A program made the translations under genes and the position numbers. Below the pieces are notes generated by a model, which was given only the letters and a program-made list of their open reading frames with translations, had not been told where the DNA came from and ran no database searches. Of a stretch of 64,000 nt of DNA, positions 1 through 8,345 are shown one piece after another. Origin of the DNA: Actinacidiphila rubida (GTDB taxonomy: Bacteria > Actinomycetota > Actinomycetes > Streptomycetales > Streptomycetaceae); NCBI RefSeq assembly GCF_900110255.1, contig NZ_FODD01000001.1, positions 248,001 to 312,000 of the forward strand, given 5' to 3'. Each line of letters opens with the position of its first letter. Within the stretch, counting starts at the first letter, position 1.

Positions 1-858
1 GTGGAGCAGTGGCAGGCCCAGCGCGTTCATGTGGACCCGCAACTGGTGGGTGCGGCCCGTCGCCGGCACCAACCGGTAGCGGCCCAGCACGCCTCGGTGC
101 TCCAGCAGTTGGACGCGGCTCTCCGCGTTCGGCGGACCGGGTTCCTCCCGTGCCGCGATCACCCCGCGGTCCTTCACGATCCGGCTGCGCACCGTCCGCG
201 GCAGTACCACGGCCGGGTCGTACGCGGCCACCGCCTCGTACTCCTTGCGCACCCGGCGGTCCCGGAACAGCGTCTGATACGCCCCGCGGTCCTGCGGCCG
301 CACCACGAACAGGGCGAGCCCGGCGGTCAGCCGGTCCAGCCGGTGCGCCGGCGCCAACTGCGGCACGCCGAGGTCCCTGCGCAGCCGGGCCAGCGCCGTC
401 TCCGTGACATGCCGCCCGCGCGGCATGGTGGCCAGGAAGTGCGGCTTGTCCGCGACGACGATCCGCTCGTCCCGGTACACCACCTCCACCGCGAACGGCA
501 CCGGCCGCTCCGGCTCCAGGTCGCGGTGGAACCACACCCAAGCGCCCGGCCGGTAGGGGGTGGCGGCGTCCACCGGCCCGTCCTCCGTGACGAACGCGCC
601 GTCCGCGAGCATCGCGTCCAGCCGCGGCACGCCGACCGCCGCGCCGTAGCGCGCGTACAGGTACGCGCGGACCGTCGGCCAGTCACCCTCCCCGCGCCCG
701 GCGCCGCCGATGCCGCCCCCGGGAGCGGCGCCGGCCACGTCCCCCGGATCGGCTCCGGCCACGTTCCCAGCGCCGGGGAGCCGCAGGCGCACCGGATCGA
801 CGCCCGCCCGCTGAGCCAGCGGAGCGGGCGGTGCCTTGCGGCCCGGCCTGCGCGCCAT
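1..858 (-). CDS. RluA-family pseudouridine synthase (3' end missing)
   Basis: The gene runs off the left edge, so only the first 286 codons are present, starting at the ATG at 858-856 (MARRPGRKAPP). The protein carries the family's catalytic block, read as HRLDRLTAGLALF around 310-350; its Asp is the nucleophile that isomerises uridine to pseudouridine in rRNA or tRNA. It is followed by the usual QLLEHRGVLGRYRLVPATGRTHQLRVHM segment, here in shorter form RTHQLRVHM near the edge. The first ~90 residues are Pro/Gly/Ala-rich before an S4-like segment (VGVPRLDAMLADGAF). The exact RNA target cannot be told. The opposite strand is open over the same stretch but has no family signature. Confidence 0.88.
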   Translation of the reverse strand, partial: MARRPGRKAPPAPLAQRAGVDPVRLRLPGAGNVAGADPGDVAGAAPGGGIGGAGRGEGDWPTVRAYLYARYGAAVGVPRLDAMLADGAFVTEDGPVDAATPYRPGAWVWFHRDLEPERPVPFAVEVVYRDERIVVADKPHFLATMPRGRHVTETALARLRRDLGVPQLAPAHRLDRLTAGLALFVVRPQDRGAYQTLFRDRRVRKEYEAVAAYDPAVVLPRTVRSRIVKDRGVIAAREEPGPPNAESRVQLLEHRGVLGRYRLVPATGRTHQLRVHMNALGLPLLH

Positions 859-1029
859 CGTCCTGTTCGTCTCCTTGTATGTCCGGTCGTTTGCCGTGGG
901 CGGCCGGTCGTATGTCGGGTGTGAGTGTCCGGTGTGCGTGTCCGGGCGTTTCCGGCCGGTTTCCGGGCGCCGCCCGCCGTCCAGGCTACGGCGCGCGGGA
1001 GTGCAGGCCGATGATCGCCGGAGCCGGGT

Positions 1030-1041
1030 GAGAGCGCTCTC
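1030..1041. promoter_or_regulatory. LacI/CebR-type operator and promoter of the GH16 gene
   Basis: GAGAGCGCTCTC is a perfect 12-bp palindrome 105 bp upstream of the GH16 start. It has the core (GAGCGCTC) of boxes bound by LacI-family sugar regulators such as CebR/CelR/BglR in actinomycetes. A TTGACG hexamer at 1042-1047 abuts it and could be a -35, with TTCAAT at 1066-1071 as a weak -10. The geometry suggests repression relieved by a glucan oligosaccharide; this is inference. No LacI gene is in the window. Confidence 0.6.
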
Positions 1042-1145
1042 TTGACGTGTTGGCGTGTACACGACTTCAATCGTTGTCGGTCAGTCCCACACCCCCACTT
1101 GGACGCAGCCCCGTGCTGCCCGTCGCCCCACCTCCGGAGCCGACC

Positions 1146-2498
1146 ATGTCCGATCACGCACGACAGTCCCCCCATTCCTCCTCCGCACGCCTGGCGTCGC
1201 TGCTGCGGCGCTGGCGTGCCGTCGCCCTGGCGGTCGCTCTCGGTGCGGTCGCCCTGTTCGGCGCCGAGGCCCCCGCCGCGCAGGCCGTCACCGTTCCGCC
1301 GCCGCCGTCCGGCTGGTCGACGGTCTTCAGCGACGACTTCTCCGGCGCCTCGGGCAGCGCGCCCAACGGCTCGAAGTGGACGTACGACACCGGCCCCGGC
1401 TCGAACTTCGGCACCGGTGAGATCGAGACGATGACCAACTCGACGAGCAACGTCCACCTCGACGGCAACGGCCACCTGAACATCACCGCCCTGGGCAGCG
1501 GCAGCAACTGGACCTCGGGCCGGATCCACACGCCCACCGCCCTGGTGGGCGCGCCGGCCGGCGGCAAGCTCGAGGTGACCGCGTCGATCCAGCAGCCCTC
1601 GCCGGCCAACGGCCTCGGCTACTGGCCCGCGTTCTGGATGCTGGGCTCCGGCCAGTGGCCGGAGAACGGCGAGATCGACATCATGGAGGACGTCAACGCC
1701 CTCTCCGAGGTGGCGGGCACGGTCCACTGCGGCACCTACCCGGGCGGCGTCTGCAACGAGGGCAACGGCATCGGCAGCGGCCTGCGCGGCTGTTCCGGCT
1801 GTCAGAGCGGCTTCCACACGTACACGATGATCCTGGACCGCACGAACACCTCGGCCGAGTCGATCACCTTCTACCTCGACGGCTCTGCCTACTTCACGGT
1901 CACCGAGGGCCAGGTCGGCGCCTCCACCTGGCAGCAGGCGTTCGACCACAACATGATGATCATCTTCGACCTCGCCATGGGCGGCGGCTTCCCGAACGGC
2001 GTGTGCGGCTGCACCTCGCCGAGCGGGTCCACCACCTCCGGCGGGACGATGAGCGTCGGTTACGTCGCCGCCTACTCCACCAGTGGCGGTGGCGGCAACC
2101 CGCCGCCGTCCAACGGTGCGGCCATCACCGGCTACGCGGGCCTGTGCCTCGACGACCGCTCGGCCAGTACCGCCAACTACAACCCCGTGCAGGTCTACAC
2201 CTGCAACGGCTCCGCGGCCCAGCAGTGGACCGTGGTCCAGGCCGGCAGCACCCTGCACGTCCTCGGCAAGTGCCTGGACGTGTACGCGGCCGGCACCGCC
2301 AACGGGACGGCCGTCGACCTCTACGACTGCAACAACACCGGATCGCAGGTGTGGATACCGCAGTCCAACGGGTCGTTGTACAACCCGCAGTCCAACAAGT
2401 GCCTGGACGACACGGGTTGGTCCACCACACCCGGCACCCAGGTGGAGATCTGGGACTGCACCGGCGGCGCCAACCAGGTCTGGCACCTGCCCTCCTGA
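1146..2498 (+). CDS. Secreted GH16 beta-glucanase with C-terminal ricin-type lectin domain
   Basis: This is a 450-residue extracellular glycoside hydrolase. Residues 1-47 form a long signal peptide (Arg-rich start, hydrophobic core ALAVALGAVALFG, cleavage near APAAQA). The GH16 domain (about 50-310) contains the active-site motif GEIDIMED, with E176 the likely nucleophile, D178 and E181 the acid/base. A Gly/Ser/Pro linker (GGGGNPPPSNG) leads to a CBM13 ricin-B domain with QxW repeats (QQWTVV, SQVWIP, NQVWHL). The family cuts beta-1,3 or beta-1,3-1,4 glucans; the exact linkage cannot be read from sequence. I chose ATG 1146 because the signal peptide begins there; the open frame extends to 1047 without one. 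The gene stands alone between the operator at 1030 and a strong terminator. Confidence 0.92.
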   Translation: MSDHARQSPHSSSARLASLLRRWRAVALAVALGAVALFGAEAPAAQAVTVPPPPSGWSTVFSDDFSGASGSAPNGSKWTYDTGPGSNFGTGEIETMTNSTSNVHLDGNGHLNITALGSGSNWTSGRIHTPTALVGAPAGGKLEVTASIQQPSPANGLGYWPAFWMLGSGQWPENGEIDIMEDVNALSEVAGTVHCGTYPGGVCNEGNGIGSGLRGCSGCQSGFHTYTMILDRTNTSAESITFYLDGSAYFTVTEGQVGASTWQQAFDHNMMIIFDLAMGGGFPNGVCGCTSPSGSTTSGGTMSVGYVAAYSTSGGGGNPPPSNGAAITGYAGLCLDDRSASTANYNPVQVYTCNGSAAQQWTVVQAGSTLHVLGKCLDVYAAGTANGTAVDLYDCNNTGSQVWIPQSNGSLYNPQSNKCLDDTGWSTTPGTQVEIWDCTGGANQVWHLPS

Positions 2499-2514
2499 CC
2501 GCGCCCGCCCTACG

Positions 2515-2554
2515 CGCGAAAGCCCGCACCTTATATAAGGTGCGGGCTTTCGCG
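2515..2554. terminator. 40-bp perfect palindromic terminator
   Basis: CGCGAAAGCCCGCACCTTAT and its exact reverse complement meet without spacer, centred between 2534 and 2535. It lies 16 bp after the GH16 stop. As RNA it would form a stem ending in a UUAUAUAA tip with flanking A/U tracts, so it can work in both directions and insulates the glucanase from the tRNA on the other strand. Confidence 0.85.
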
Positions 2555-2584
2555 TTCCGCCGTCCGCCACCGAGCCGGCCACTG

Positions 2585-2657
2585 TGCCCCAGGCAGGATT
2601 CGAACCTGCGACACCAGCTTTAGGAGAGCTGTGCTCTATCCCCTGAGCTACTGGGGC
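2585..2657 (-). tRNA. tRNA-Arg (anticodon CCU)
   Basis: A complete 73-nt cloverleaf reads on the minus strand: acceptor GCCCCAG paired with CTGGGGC, D-arm GCTC...GAGC, anticodon stem CAGCT/AGCTG around loop CTCCTAA (anticodon CCT), T-arm GCAGG TTCGAAT CCTGC, and discriminator A. The 3' CCA is not encoded. It decodes AGG, a rare arginine codon in a high-GC genome. Confidence 0.97.
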
Positions 2658-2922
2658 GCGGACGCGCCAGGTCGTGGCAGGCGGCGCGTCGACAGTGTAC
2701 CGGCTGCGCGTGGCTGCCGAGGAGCAGGAGCGCTGCGCGGACTCGGGGCGCGGACTCCGGACACGGACTCGGGGCGCGGGCAGGGGACGCCGGTCGTGAG
2801 CGGCGGGGGCCGCGGGTGGCCGAACGGTTGCGGAACGTCACCTGGGTGCCGGCCGGAATAGGGGTGCACCCTCCTCCGTTGAGGGTGATTGAATGGTCAA
2901 CCAAATGGGACGGGTGAAAGTG

Positions 2923-4020
2923 ATGCAGTTCGGAATCTTCACTGTCGGCGACGTCACGACGGACCCCACCACGGGACGCACGCCGAGCGAGCACGAGCGG
3001 ATCAAGGCCATGGTCGCGATCGCTCAGAAGGCGGAGGAGGTCGGCCTCGACGTCTTCGCGACCGGCGAGCACCACAACCCGCCGTTCGTACCGTCATCTC
3101 CCACGACCATGCTCGGATACGTCGCCGCCCGGACCGATCGTCTGATCCTCTCCACGTCCACGACGCTCATCACCACCAACGACCCGGTGAAGATCGCCGA
3201 GGACTTCGCGATGCTGCAGCACCTGGCGGACGGCCGCGTCGACCTCATGATGGGCCGCGGCAACACCGGCCCGGTCTACCCGTGGTTCGGCAAGGACATA
3301 CGCCAGGGCATCGAGCTGGCGGTGGAGAACTACGCCCTGCTGCACAAGCTGTGGCGCGAGGACGTCGTCGACTGGGCCGGGCGCTTCCGTACCCCACTGC
3401 AGTCGTTCACCTCGACGCCGCGCCCGCTGGACGGCGTGCCGCCGTTCGTCTGGCACGGCTCGATCCGCAGCCCGGAGATCGCCGAGCAGGCCGCCTACTA
3501 CGGTGACGGCTTCTTCGCGAACAACATCTTCTGGCCCAAGGAGCACTTCAAGCGCCTGATCGAGCTCTACCGCGACCGGTACGCGCACTACGGGCACGGT
3601 ACGCCGGAGCAGGCCGTCGTCGGCCTGGGCGGCCAGGTGTTCATGCGGAAGAACTCGCAGGACGCGGTGCGCGAGTTCCGGCCGTACTTCGACAACGCCC
3701 CGGTCTACGGGCACGGGCCGTCGCTGGAGGAGTTCACCGACCAGACCCCGCTGACCGTCGGCTCCCCGCAGGAGGTCATCGAGAAGACGCTGGCCTTCCG
3801 CGAGACCTTCGGCGACTACCAGCGCCAGCTGTTCCTGATGGACCACGCGGGCCTGCCGCTGAAGACGGTCCTGGAGCAGCTCGACATCCTCGGCGAGGAG
3901 GTCGTGCCGGTGCTGCGCGAGGAGTTCGCCAAGGGACGCCCGGCGCAGGTCGCCGAGGCCCCCACCCACCAGGCGCTGGTCGCCCGGCGCGACGCGGAAC
4001 TGCAGGAGGTCCAGGCATGA
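2923..4020 (+). CDS. FMN-dependent luciferase-like monooxygenase (CE1758-type)
   Basis: A 365-residue (alpha/beta)8 flavin monooxygenase of the bacterial luciferase family, starting MQFGIFTVGDV. GEHHNPPF, the STSTTLITTNDPVKIAEDFAML region and MMGRGNTGP are typical. Its stop overlaps the start of an FMN reductase by 4 bp (ATGA), the arrangement known as the CE1758/CE1759 pair, where the partner supplies reduced FMN. The substrate is unknown. Earlier in-frame ATGs lie at 2893 and 2905; I prefer 2923 because the fold begins directly there. A TTGA-N4-TCAA repeat (2889-2900) just upstream may be an operator. Confidence 0.88.
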   Translation: MQFGIFTVGDVTTDPTTGRTPSEHERIKAMVAIAQKAEEVGLDVFATGEHHNPPFVPSSPTTMLGYVAARTDRLILSTSTTLITTNDPVKIAEDFAMLQHLADGRVDLMMGRGNTGPVYPWFGKDIRQGIELAVENYALLHKLWREDVVDWAGRFRTPLQSFTSTPRPLDGVPPFVWHGSIRSPEIAEQAAYYGDGFFANNIFWPKEHFKRLIELYRDRYAHYGHGTPEQAVVGLGGQVFMRKNSQDAVREFRPYFDNAPVYGHGPSLEEFTDQTPLTVGSPQEVIEKTLAFRETFGDYQRQLFLMDHAGLPLKTVLEQLDILGEEVVPVLREEFAKGRPAQVAEAPTHQALVARRDAELQEVQA

Positions 4021-4637
4021 CGAAGACGCTGGTCGCGGTCGCGGCGGGGCTCAGCCGCCCCTCCTCGACGAGGCTGCTCGCCGACCGGCTGGCCGGCGCC
4101 GTCCAGCAGCACACCGGCGACCCGGACACCCGGGTGCAGGTGATCGAGCTGCGCGAGCTGGCCAACGAGATCGCCCAGAACATGGTGACCGGCTTCCCCG
4201 GGCCGCGGCTGCGCGACGCCGTGGAGGCGGTCACCTCCGCCGACGGGCTGATCGCGGTGACCCCGGTGTTCACCGGCTCCTACAGCGGGCTGTTCAAGTC
4301 GTTCTTCGACATCGTCGACAAGGACGCGCTCGCGGGCACGCCGGTGCTGATCGCCGCCACCGGCGGCACCGCGCGGCACTCCCTGGTGCTGGAGCACGCC
4401 ATGCGGCCGCTGTTCTCGTACCTGAGGTCCGTGGTCGTGCCGACCGCCGTCTACGCGGCCTCGGAGGACTGGGGCACGGGCGGCGACGATGCCCTGGCCG
4501 GGCGTGTCGACCGCGCGGCGCGGGAGCTGGCCTCCCTGGTCGACGCGCGGCCCGCCCACCCGGACGTCCCCGACGTCGACGTGCCCGTCGTGCCCTTCGC
4601 GCAGCAGCTTGCGGCACTGGCCGTGGGCCAGGAGTGA
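4017..4637 (+). CDS. NAD(P)H-dependent FMN reductase (CE1759-type)
   Basis: A 206-residue flavodoxin-like reductase. The N-terminus KTLVAVAAGLSRPSSTRLLADRL is the beta1-loop-alpha1 that binds FMN phosphate, and TPVFTGSYSGLFKSFFD is the second FMN-contacting loop of the NADPH-dependent FMN reductase family. It should deliver FMNH2 to the monooxygenase encoded immediately upstream; the 4-bp stop/start overlap implies translational coupling and matched amounts of the two proteins. Confidence 0.9.
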   Translation: MTKTLVAVAAGLSRPSSTRLLADRLAGAVQQHTGDPDTRVQVIELRELANEIAQNMVTGFPGPRLRDAVEAVTSADGLIAVTPVFTGSYSGLFKSFFDIVDKDALAGTPVLIAATGGTARHSLVLEHAMRPLFSYLRSVVVPTAVYAASEDWGTGGDDALAGRVDRAARELASLVDARPAHPDVPDVDVPVVPFAQQLAALAVGQE

Positions 4638-4787
4638 CGTGCACGCGTGGGTGACCTCCCGCCCGCCGGGCCGACCGCCACGGACGAGTGACCTGCGGGT
4701 CGCGGCGGTGCGGCCCGGTCACCCGGGCGAGGTGCGGCCGCACGGAAAGCACGCGATCACTCGCGAGGGTGGCATGCCGGGCCCCGG

Positions 4788-6140
4788 CTACGGCGAAGTC
4801 ACCCTCGTGGCGCGCGGTTGACGGGTGTCGTCGAGGAACTCGATGATCGCCAGCGCCGCGACCGCCACCAGCGCGATCCAGAAGACGACCAGCCCGGTCG
4901 GGTAGGACCACACCAGCATCACGATCGCGGCCACCACCACGACCGCCCACCGCAGCGCGTACCGGTAGCGGTGCACCCACGGGCCCACGGGCCCCAGCGT
5001 GGTGATGCCCAGCCCCTGCCGTACCGCGCCGATGCCGGACTCCCACACGTCGCGCACCTTCAGCGCCCACCGGCCCGGCCCGCTCACCCACGCGCCGAGC
5101 GCGACGACCACGCCCAGGACGATCACGGTGCGCACCGACAGCCGCAGGAAGCGGACGAGCTGGTCGTAGATCGCGCCGGCCGCCCGCTCGTTCGTGTTCG
5201 CGGGCAGATGGTTGAGGTAGACCACGCGGAACACCGTCAGCGCGATGCCGAGAAGGACCGCGCCCACGGCGAAGGCCAGCGCCGCCGTCACCAGCGCGCG
5301 TCTGCGGCGCACCGCGAGCAGCACGCCGCCGGCGGCGAGCACGACCGCGATCACCGGCAGCCAGTTCCCGATGATCTGCAGGAGGCGGAATCCCGTCCTG
5401 GCGTTCTTCACGTCCTGCGACTTCACCAGGGTGTAGTCGGTGTGCACGGTCGGGATGTGCGCCACGACGCCCAGCCCGCGGTTCGCCAGCCTGGCCTTGA
5501 CCTGGTCGACGACCGGGGCCAGGTCCAGCACCACGGCGTCGCCCCGCACCTTCACCGCAGTGTTGTTCTCGCCGGTCAGCGCCCCGGTGAACGCGGTGTG
5601 CGCCTGGCGGTTCAGCTGCGTCCACAGCTGCGCGAAGGCGTCGGTGGCCACGAAGTTCGCCACCGTCTGGTGCACGAAGTCGCCGATGCCGCTGGTGATG
5701 GGGCCGCGCAGGTTCCCCAGCGCGCTCTCCAGCCGCGGCCGGTCGGACGGGGTGACGTTGGACAGCAGCGAGTTGATGTCGACGTGCGCCATGACGGCCT
5801 CCGTCACCCGGTCGGTGACCGCCGCCTGGACGTCCGGGTGACGGGCGAGCGGGGCGACCGTCGCCACGTAGCGGTCGGTGTCCGCCATCAGGTCGGCCAC
5901 CCATACGGCCACCGCGCTCAGCGGCACGAGCACGGCGGCGACGGTGATGAGCACCGCCGAGAAGAACGAACGCCAGCGGTGCCGCGGGGTCACCCGTTTA
6001 CGCAGCGAGGCGAGTTCCGCGCGCTCGTCCTCGGCGAGCGGTTTGCCCTCCTGCGAATCGCCGTCCTCCGCTTCGCTGCCCTCCGGTTCGCTGCCCTCGG
6101 GGTCGTCGTCCGGGGGGAAGCGGTCGGCACGGGTCGCCAT
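4788..6140 (-). CDS. Multi-pass integral membrane protein of unknown function
   Basis: A 450-residue protein I do not recognise by family name. The N-terminal ~50 residues are charged and acidic (DDDPEGSEPEGSEAEDGD) and probably cytoplasmic. A first membrane helix (FFSAVLITVAAVLVPLSAVAVWVA) is followed by a ~190-residue soluble, probably extracytoplasmic region. At least five more hydrophobic helices follow (LPVIAVVLAAGGVLLAV, ALAFAVGAVLLGIALTVF, TVIVLGVVVALGAW, ALRWAVVVVAAIVMLVW, GLVVFWIALVAVAALAIIEFL). Similar proteins are widespread in Streptomyces as hypothetical membrane proteins. It is monocistronic: the FMN reductase converges on it and the next gene upstream diverges. Confidence 0.8.
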   Translation of the reverse strand: MATRADRFPPDDDPEGSEPEGSEAEDGDSQEGKPLAEDERAELASLRKRVTPRHRWRSFFSAVLITVAAVLVPLSAVAVWVADLMADTDRYVATVAPLARHPDVQAAVTDRVTEAVMAHVDINSLLSNVTPSDRPRLESALGNLRGPITSGIGDFVHQTVANFVATDAFAQLWTQLNRQAHTAFTGALTGENNTAVKVRGDAVVLDLAPVVDQVKARLANRGLGVVAHIPTVHTDYTLVKSQDVKNARTGFRLLQIIGNWLPVIAVVLAAGGVLLAVRRRRALVTAALAFAVGAVLLGIALTVFRVVYLNHLPANTNERAAGAIYDQLVRFLRLSVRTVIVLGVVVALGAWVSGPGRWALKVRDVWESGIGAVRQGLGITTLGPVGPWVHRYRYALRWAVVVVAAIVMLVWSYPTGLVVFWIALVAVAALAIIEFLDDTRQPRATRVTSP

Positions 6141-6680
6141 GTGCGTTCTCCCCTCATATGACGGTCGGACAGCGGGGTCCTGCGGTCATCGGACGAAAGG
6201 GCCGTCCTCTCATCAGAAAACGGCCATCGGCCGCTGCCCGCCCGCCGGGTTACTGCGTCCGGGCGCCATGCGCCGTGCGGGCACGCCGGACGGCCTACAC
6301 CAGCCGGTGATGATGTGCTCGTCGGGTCACGCCAACCGAGTGACGGTGAGTTAGCCGTATGAGATGGCCGGTTACTCATCGTTGTGTCCGAGCCGCACCT
6401 CAGCGGTGCGGCCGAACACTCCGTGACCGTCATCGCCACCTGGGACGGTCGTCCGATGACGGTCGCGGGTGAGCTCCCGCTGGTCGGACCGGCTGCCGCC
6501 GTAGGGGCCGTGGAACGGGGGAGCCGCCGCCGCGGCCGGTTTCGGGGACCGGCCGCCGGCGGCTCCTCGCCACGTCACCACCCTGCGACCTGCGGCACCT
6601 CCCCCACATGGCGGAGGTGCTGACCTGCGCTTAGCGTGGGAGCCAGGGGGCGCGCAGTCGCGCAAAGGGAGACGCATGCC
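6141..6680. other. 540-bp intergenic region without a convincing gene
   Basis: This spans the divergent starts of the membrane protein and the efflux pump. Short open frames inside (for example 6384-6623, plus strand) have no ribosome-binding site and a composition like random GC-rich sequence. The region holds a strong stem-loop (6520-6566, listed separately). TAGCGT at 6632-6637 could be the -10 for the pump gene, whose SD GGGAGA lies about 8 bp before ATG 6681. Confidence 0.6.
6520..6566. repeat. 19-bp stem-loop with no gene in front of it
   Basis: GGAGCCGCCG-cc-GCGGCCGGT (6520-6540) pairs with ACCGGCCGC-CGGCGGCTCC (6548-6566) across a 7-nt loop, with a single 2-nt bulge. No U-tract follows. 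It lies between two divergent promoters, so it is not an ordinary gene-end terminator. It could end a short unannotated RNA or act in the leader of the downstream pump gene. Confidence 0.6.
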
Positions 6681-8210
6681 ATGGTCCGCAGTACGCAGGA
6701 CACCTCCACAACCGCCCACACCGGGCGCGGAGCCGGCAAGGCGGCAGGCAAGGACGCCGACGGCTCGCACCTCCGATGGTGGGTGCTCGTCGTCGTCGGC
6801 ATCGCCCAGCTCATGGTCGTGCTCGATGCGACGATCGTGAACATCGCGCTGCCGTCCGCGCAAAAGGATCTCGGGTTCTCGGACGGCAACCGCCAGTGGA
6901 TCATCACCGCGTACGCGCTCGCCTTCGGCTCGCTGCTGCTCTTCGGCGGCCGGCTCGCCGACCTGGTGGGACGTAAGAAGACCTTTCTCACCGGCCTGGT
7001 GGGCTTCGCGGTCGCCTCGGCCATCGGCGGCGCCGCACCCAGCTTCGAAGTGCTGGTCACCGCCCGCGCCGCACAGGGCGCGTTCGGCGCGATCCTCGCG
7101 CCCGCCGCCCTGTCACTGCTGACGACGACCTTCACCGTTCCCAGAGAGCGGGCGAAGGCGTTCGGCATCTACGGCGCGATCGCCGGCGCCGGAGCCGCGG
7201 TCGGCCTGCTGCTCGGCGGCATCCTCACCGAGTACCTCGACTGGCGCTGGTGCCTGTACGTCAACCTGATCTTCGCCGCGCTGGCGTTCATCGGCGGCGC
7301 ACGCCTGCTGCGCTCCGGCGTACCGGGGGACCGTCCCAGCCTGGATGTGCCCGGCACGCTCATGGTCACCAGCGGTCTGTTCTGCATCGTCTACGGCTTC
7401 TCCAACGCGCAGCGGCACCCCTGGAGTGCGCCCACCACCTGGGCGTTCCTCCTGGCCGGTGTCGTCCTGCTGCTGGGGTTCGTGCTGTGGCAGCAGCGCG
7501 CGAAGCATCCGCTGCTGCCCATGCGGGTGGTGGGCGACCGCGACCGAGGGGCGTCGTTCCTGGCGATGTTCCTGTCCGGCGCGGGCATGTTCGGCGTGTT
7601 CCTGTTCCTGACGTACTACATGCAGCGCACCCTGCTGTACTCGCCGATCAAGACCGGGCTGGCCTTCCTGCCCCTGGTGGCCGTCCTGGTCGTCGCCTCC
7701 GTGGTGGCGCAGAACTCGCTGCTGCCGCGCGTCGGCGCCAAACCCATCGTGCCGCTGGGCATGCTGTTCGCCGGCGGAGCCATGGCGTGGTTCACCGGGC
7801 TCGACGCGAACAGCACCTACGCGGCGCACATCCTTCCGCCGCTGATGCTGCTCGGTCTCGGCCTCGGCCTGGTCTTCGCCACCTCGATGAACCTCGCCAC
7901 CTCCGGGGTGCGGCCGAACGACGCCGGTGTGGCGTCGGCGATGGTCAACACCAGCCAGCAGGTGGGCGGCTCGGTCGGCACCTCCCTGCTCAACTCGCTG
8001 GCCACCACCGCCGTGACCAGCTACCTCGTCGGCAAGCGGCCCACTCCGGCCGTGGTCGGCCAGGCGCAGCTGCACAGCTACACCGTCGCGTACTGGTGGT
8101 CGGCGGCGTTCTTCGCCGCCGGTGCGCTGATCACGTTCCTGCTGTTCCGGCCGGGCCCGCCGAAGGCGATGCAGGGCGATGGCGGGGGAGCCCCACCACC
8201 GGCGGTGTGA
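6681..8210 (+). CDS. MFS drug exporter, DHA2 (14-TM, EmrB/QacA) family
   Basis: A 509-residue proton-driven exporter. Motif D1-like LMVVLDATIVNIALPSAQ lies in TM1. GGRLADLVGRKKTF is motif A in the TM2-3 loop, and the TM5 region IYGAIAGAGAAVGLLLGG is motif C, the antiporter signature. About 14 hydrophobic segments are visible. The start at ATG 6681 has the SD GGGAGA. A close paralogue lies 4 kb downstream (10867-12375), and the two share long identical stretches in TM1-TM6. Substrates cannot be predicted. A strong stem-loop follows the stop. Confidence 0.92.
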   Translation: MVRSTQDTSTTAHTGRGAGKAAGKDADGSHLRWWVLVVVGIAQLMVVLDATIVNIALPSAQKDLGFSDGNRQWIITAYALAFGSLLLFGGRLADLVGRKKTFLTGLVGFAVASAIGGAAPSFEVLVTARAAQGAFGAILAPAALSLLTTTFTVPRERAKAFGIYGAIAGAGAAVGLLLGGILTEYLDWRWCLYVNLIFAALAFIGGARLLRSGVPGDRPSLDVPGTLMVTSGLFCIVYGFSNAQRHPWSAPTTWAFLLAGVVLLLGFVLWQQRAKHPLLPMRVVGDRDRGASFLAMFLSGAGMFGVFLFLTYYMQRTLLYSPIKTGLAFLPLVAVLVVASVVAQNSLLPRVGAKPIVPLGMLFAGGAMAWFTGLDANSTYAAHILPPLMLLGLGLGLVFATSMNLATSGVRPNDAGVASAMVNTSQQVGGSVGTSLLNSLATTAVTSYLVGKRPTPAVVGQAQLHSYTVAYWWSAAFFAAGALITFLLFRPGPPKAMQGDGGGAPPPAV

Positions 8211-8234
8211 GCCGGGCTCCAGCGCCCGATTCCC

Positions 8235-8265
8235 AGCGGAACCCCGGCCCGGCCGGGGTTCCGCT
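8235..8265. terminator. Terminator of the first DHA2 pump gene
   Basis: AGCGGAACCCCGGCC (8235-8249) pairs perfectly with GGCCGGGGTTCCGCT (8251-8265), 24 bp after the stop codon. In practice the hairpin would open a few bases at the tip. Only a modest T content follows, as is usual in Streptomyces. Confidence 0.75.
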
Positions 8266-8345
8266 CCGTTCGCCGTGATCGCCCGGCCCATCCGTATGGC
8301 GGAACGTCCGGCCGGAACATGCTCTATACAGCTATCGTTCCCGCC

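Noticed and set aside
327..2582. 751-codon open frame on the minus strand opposite the GH16 gene
   Set aside because: It is antisense to two clear genes and has no recognisable domain; long antisense frames are expected in such GC-rich coding sequence.
2585..2657. tRNA-Arg(CCU) as an integration site of a mobile element
   Set aside because: No integrase, excisionase or repeat of the tRNA 3' end was seen on either side; the neighbours look like stable chromosome genes.
6384..6623. Possible 79-residue gene in the gap before the first pump
   Set aside because: There is no ribosome-binding site, it runs through the stem-loop at 6520-6566, and the composition is not protein-like.
8319..8345. Upstream ATG for the ABC ATPase
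   Set aside because: The added residues (MLYTAIVPA) cover the likely -10 and do not extend the domain.
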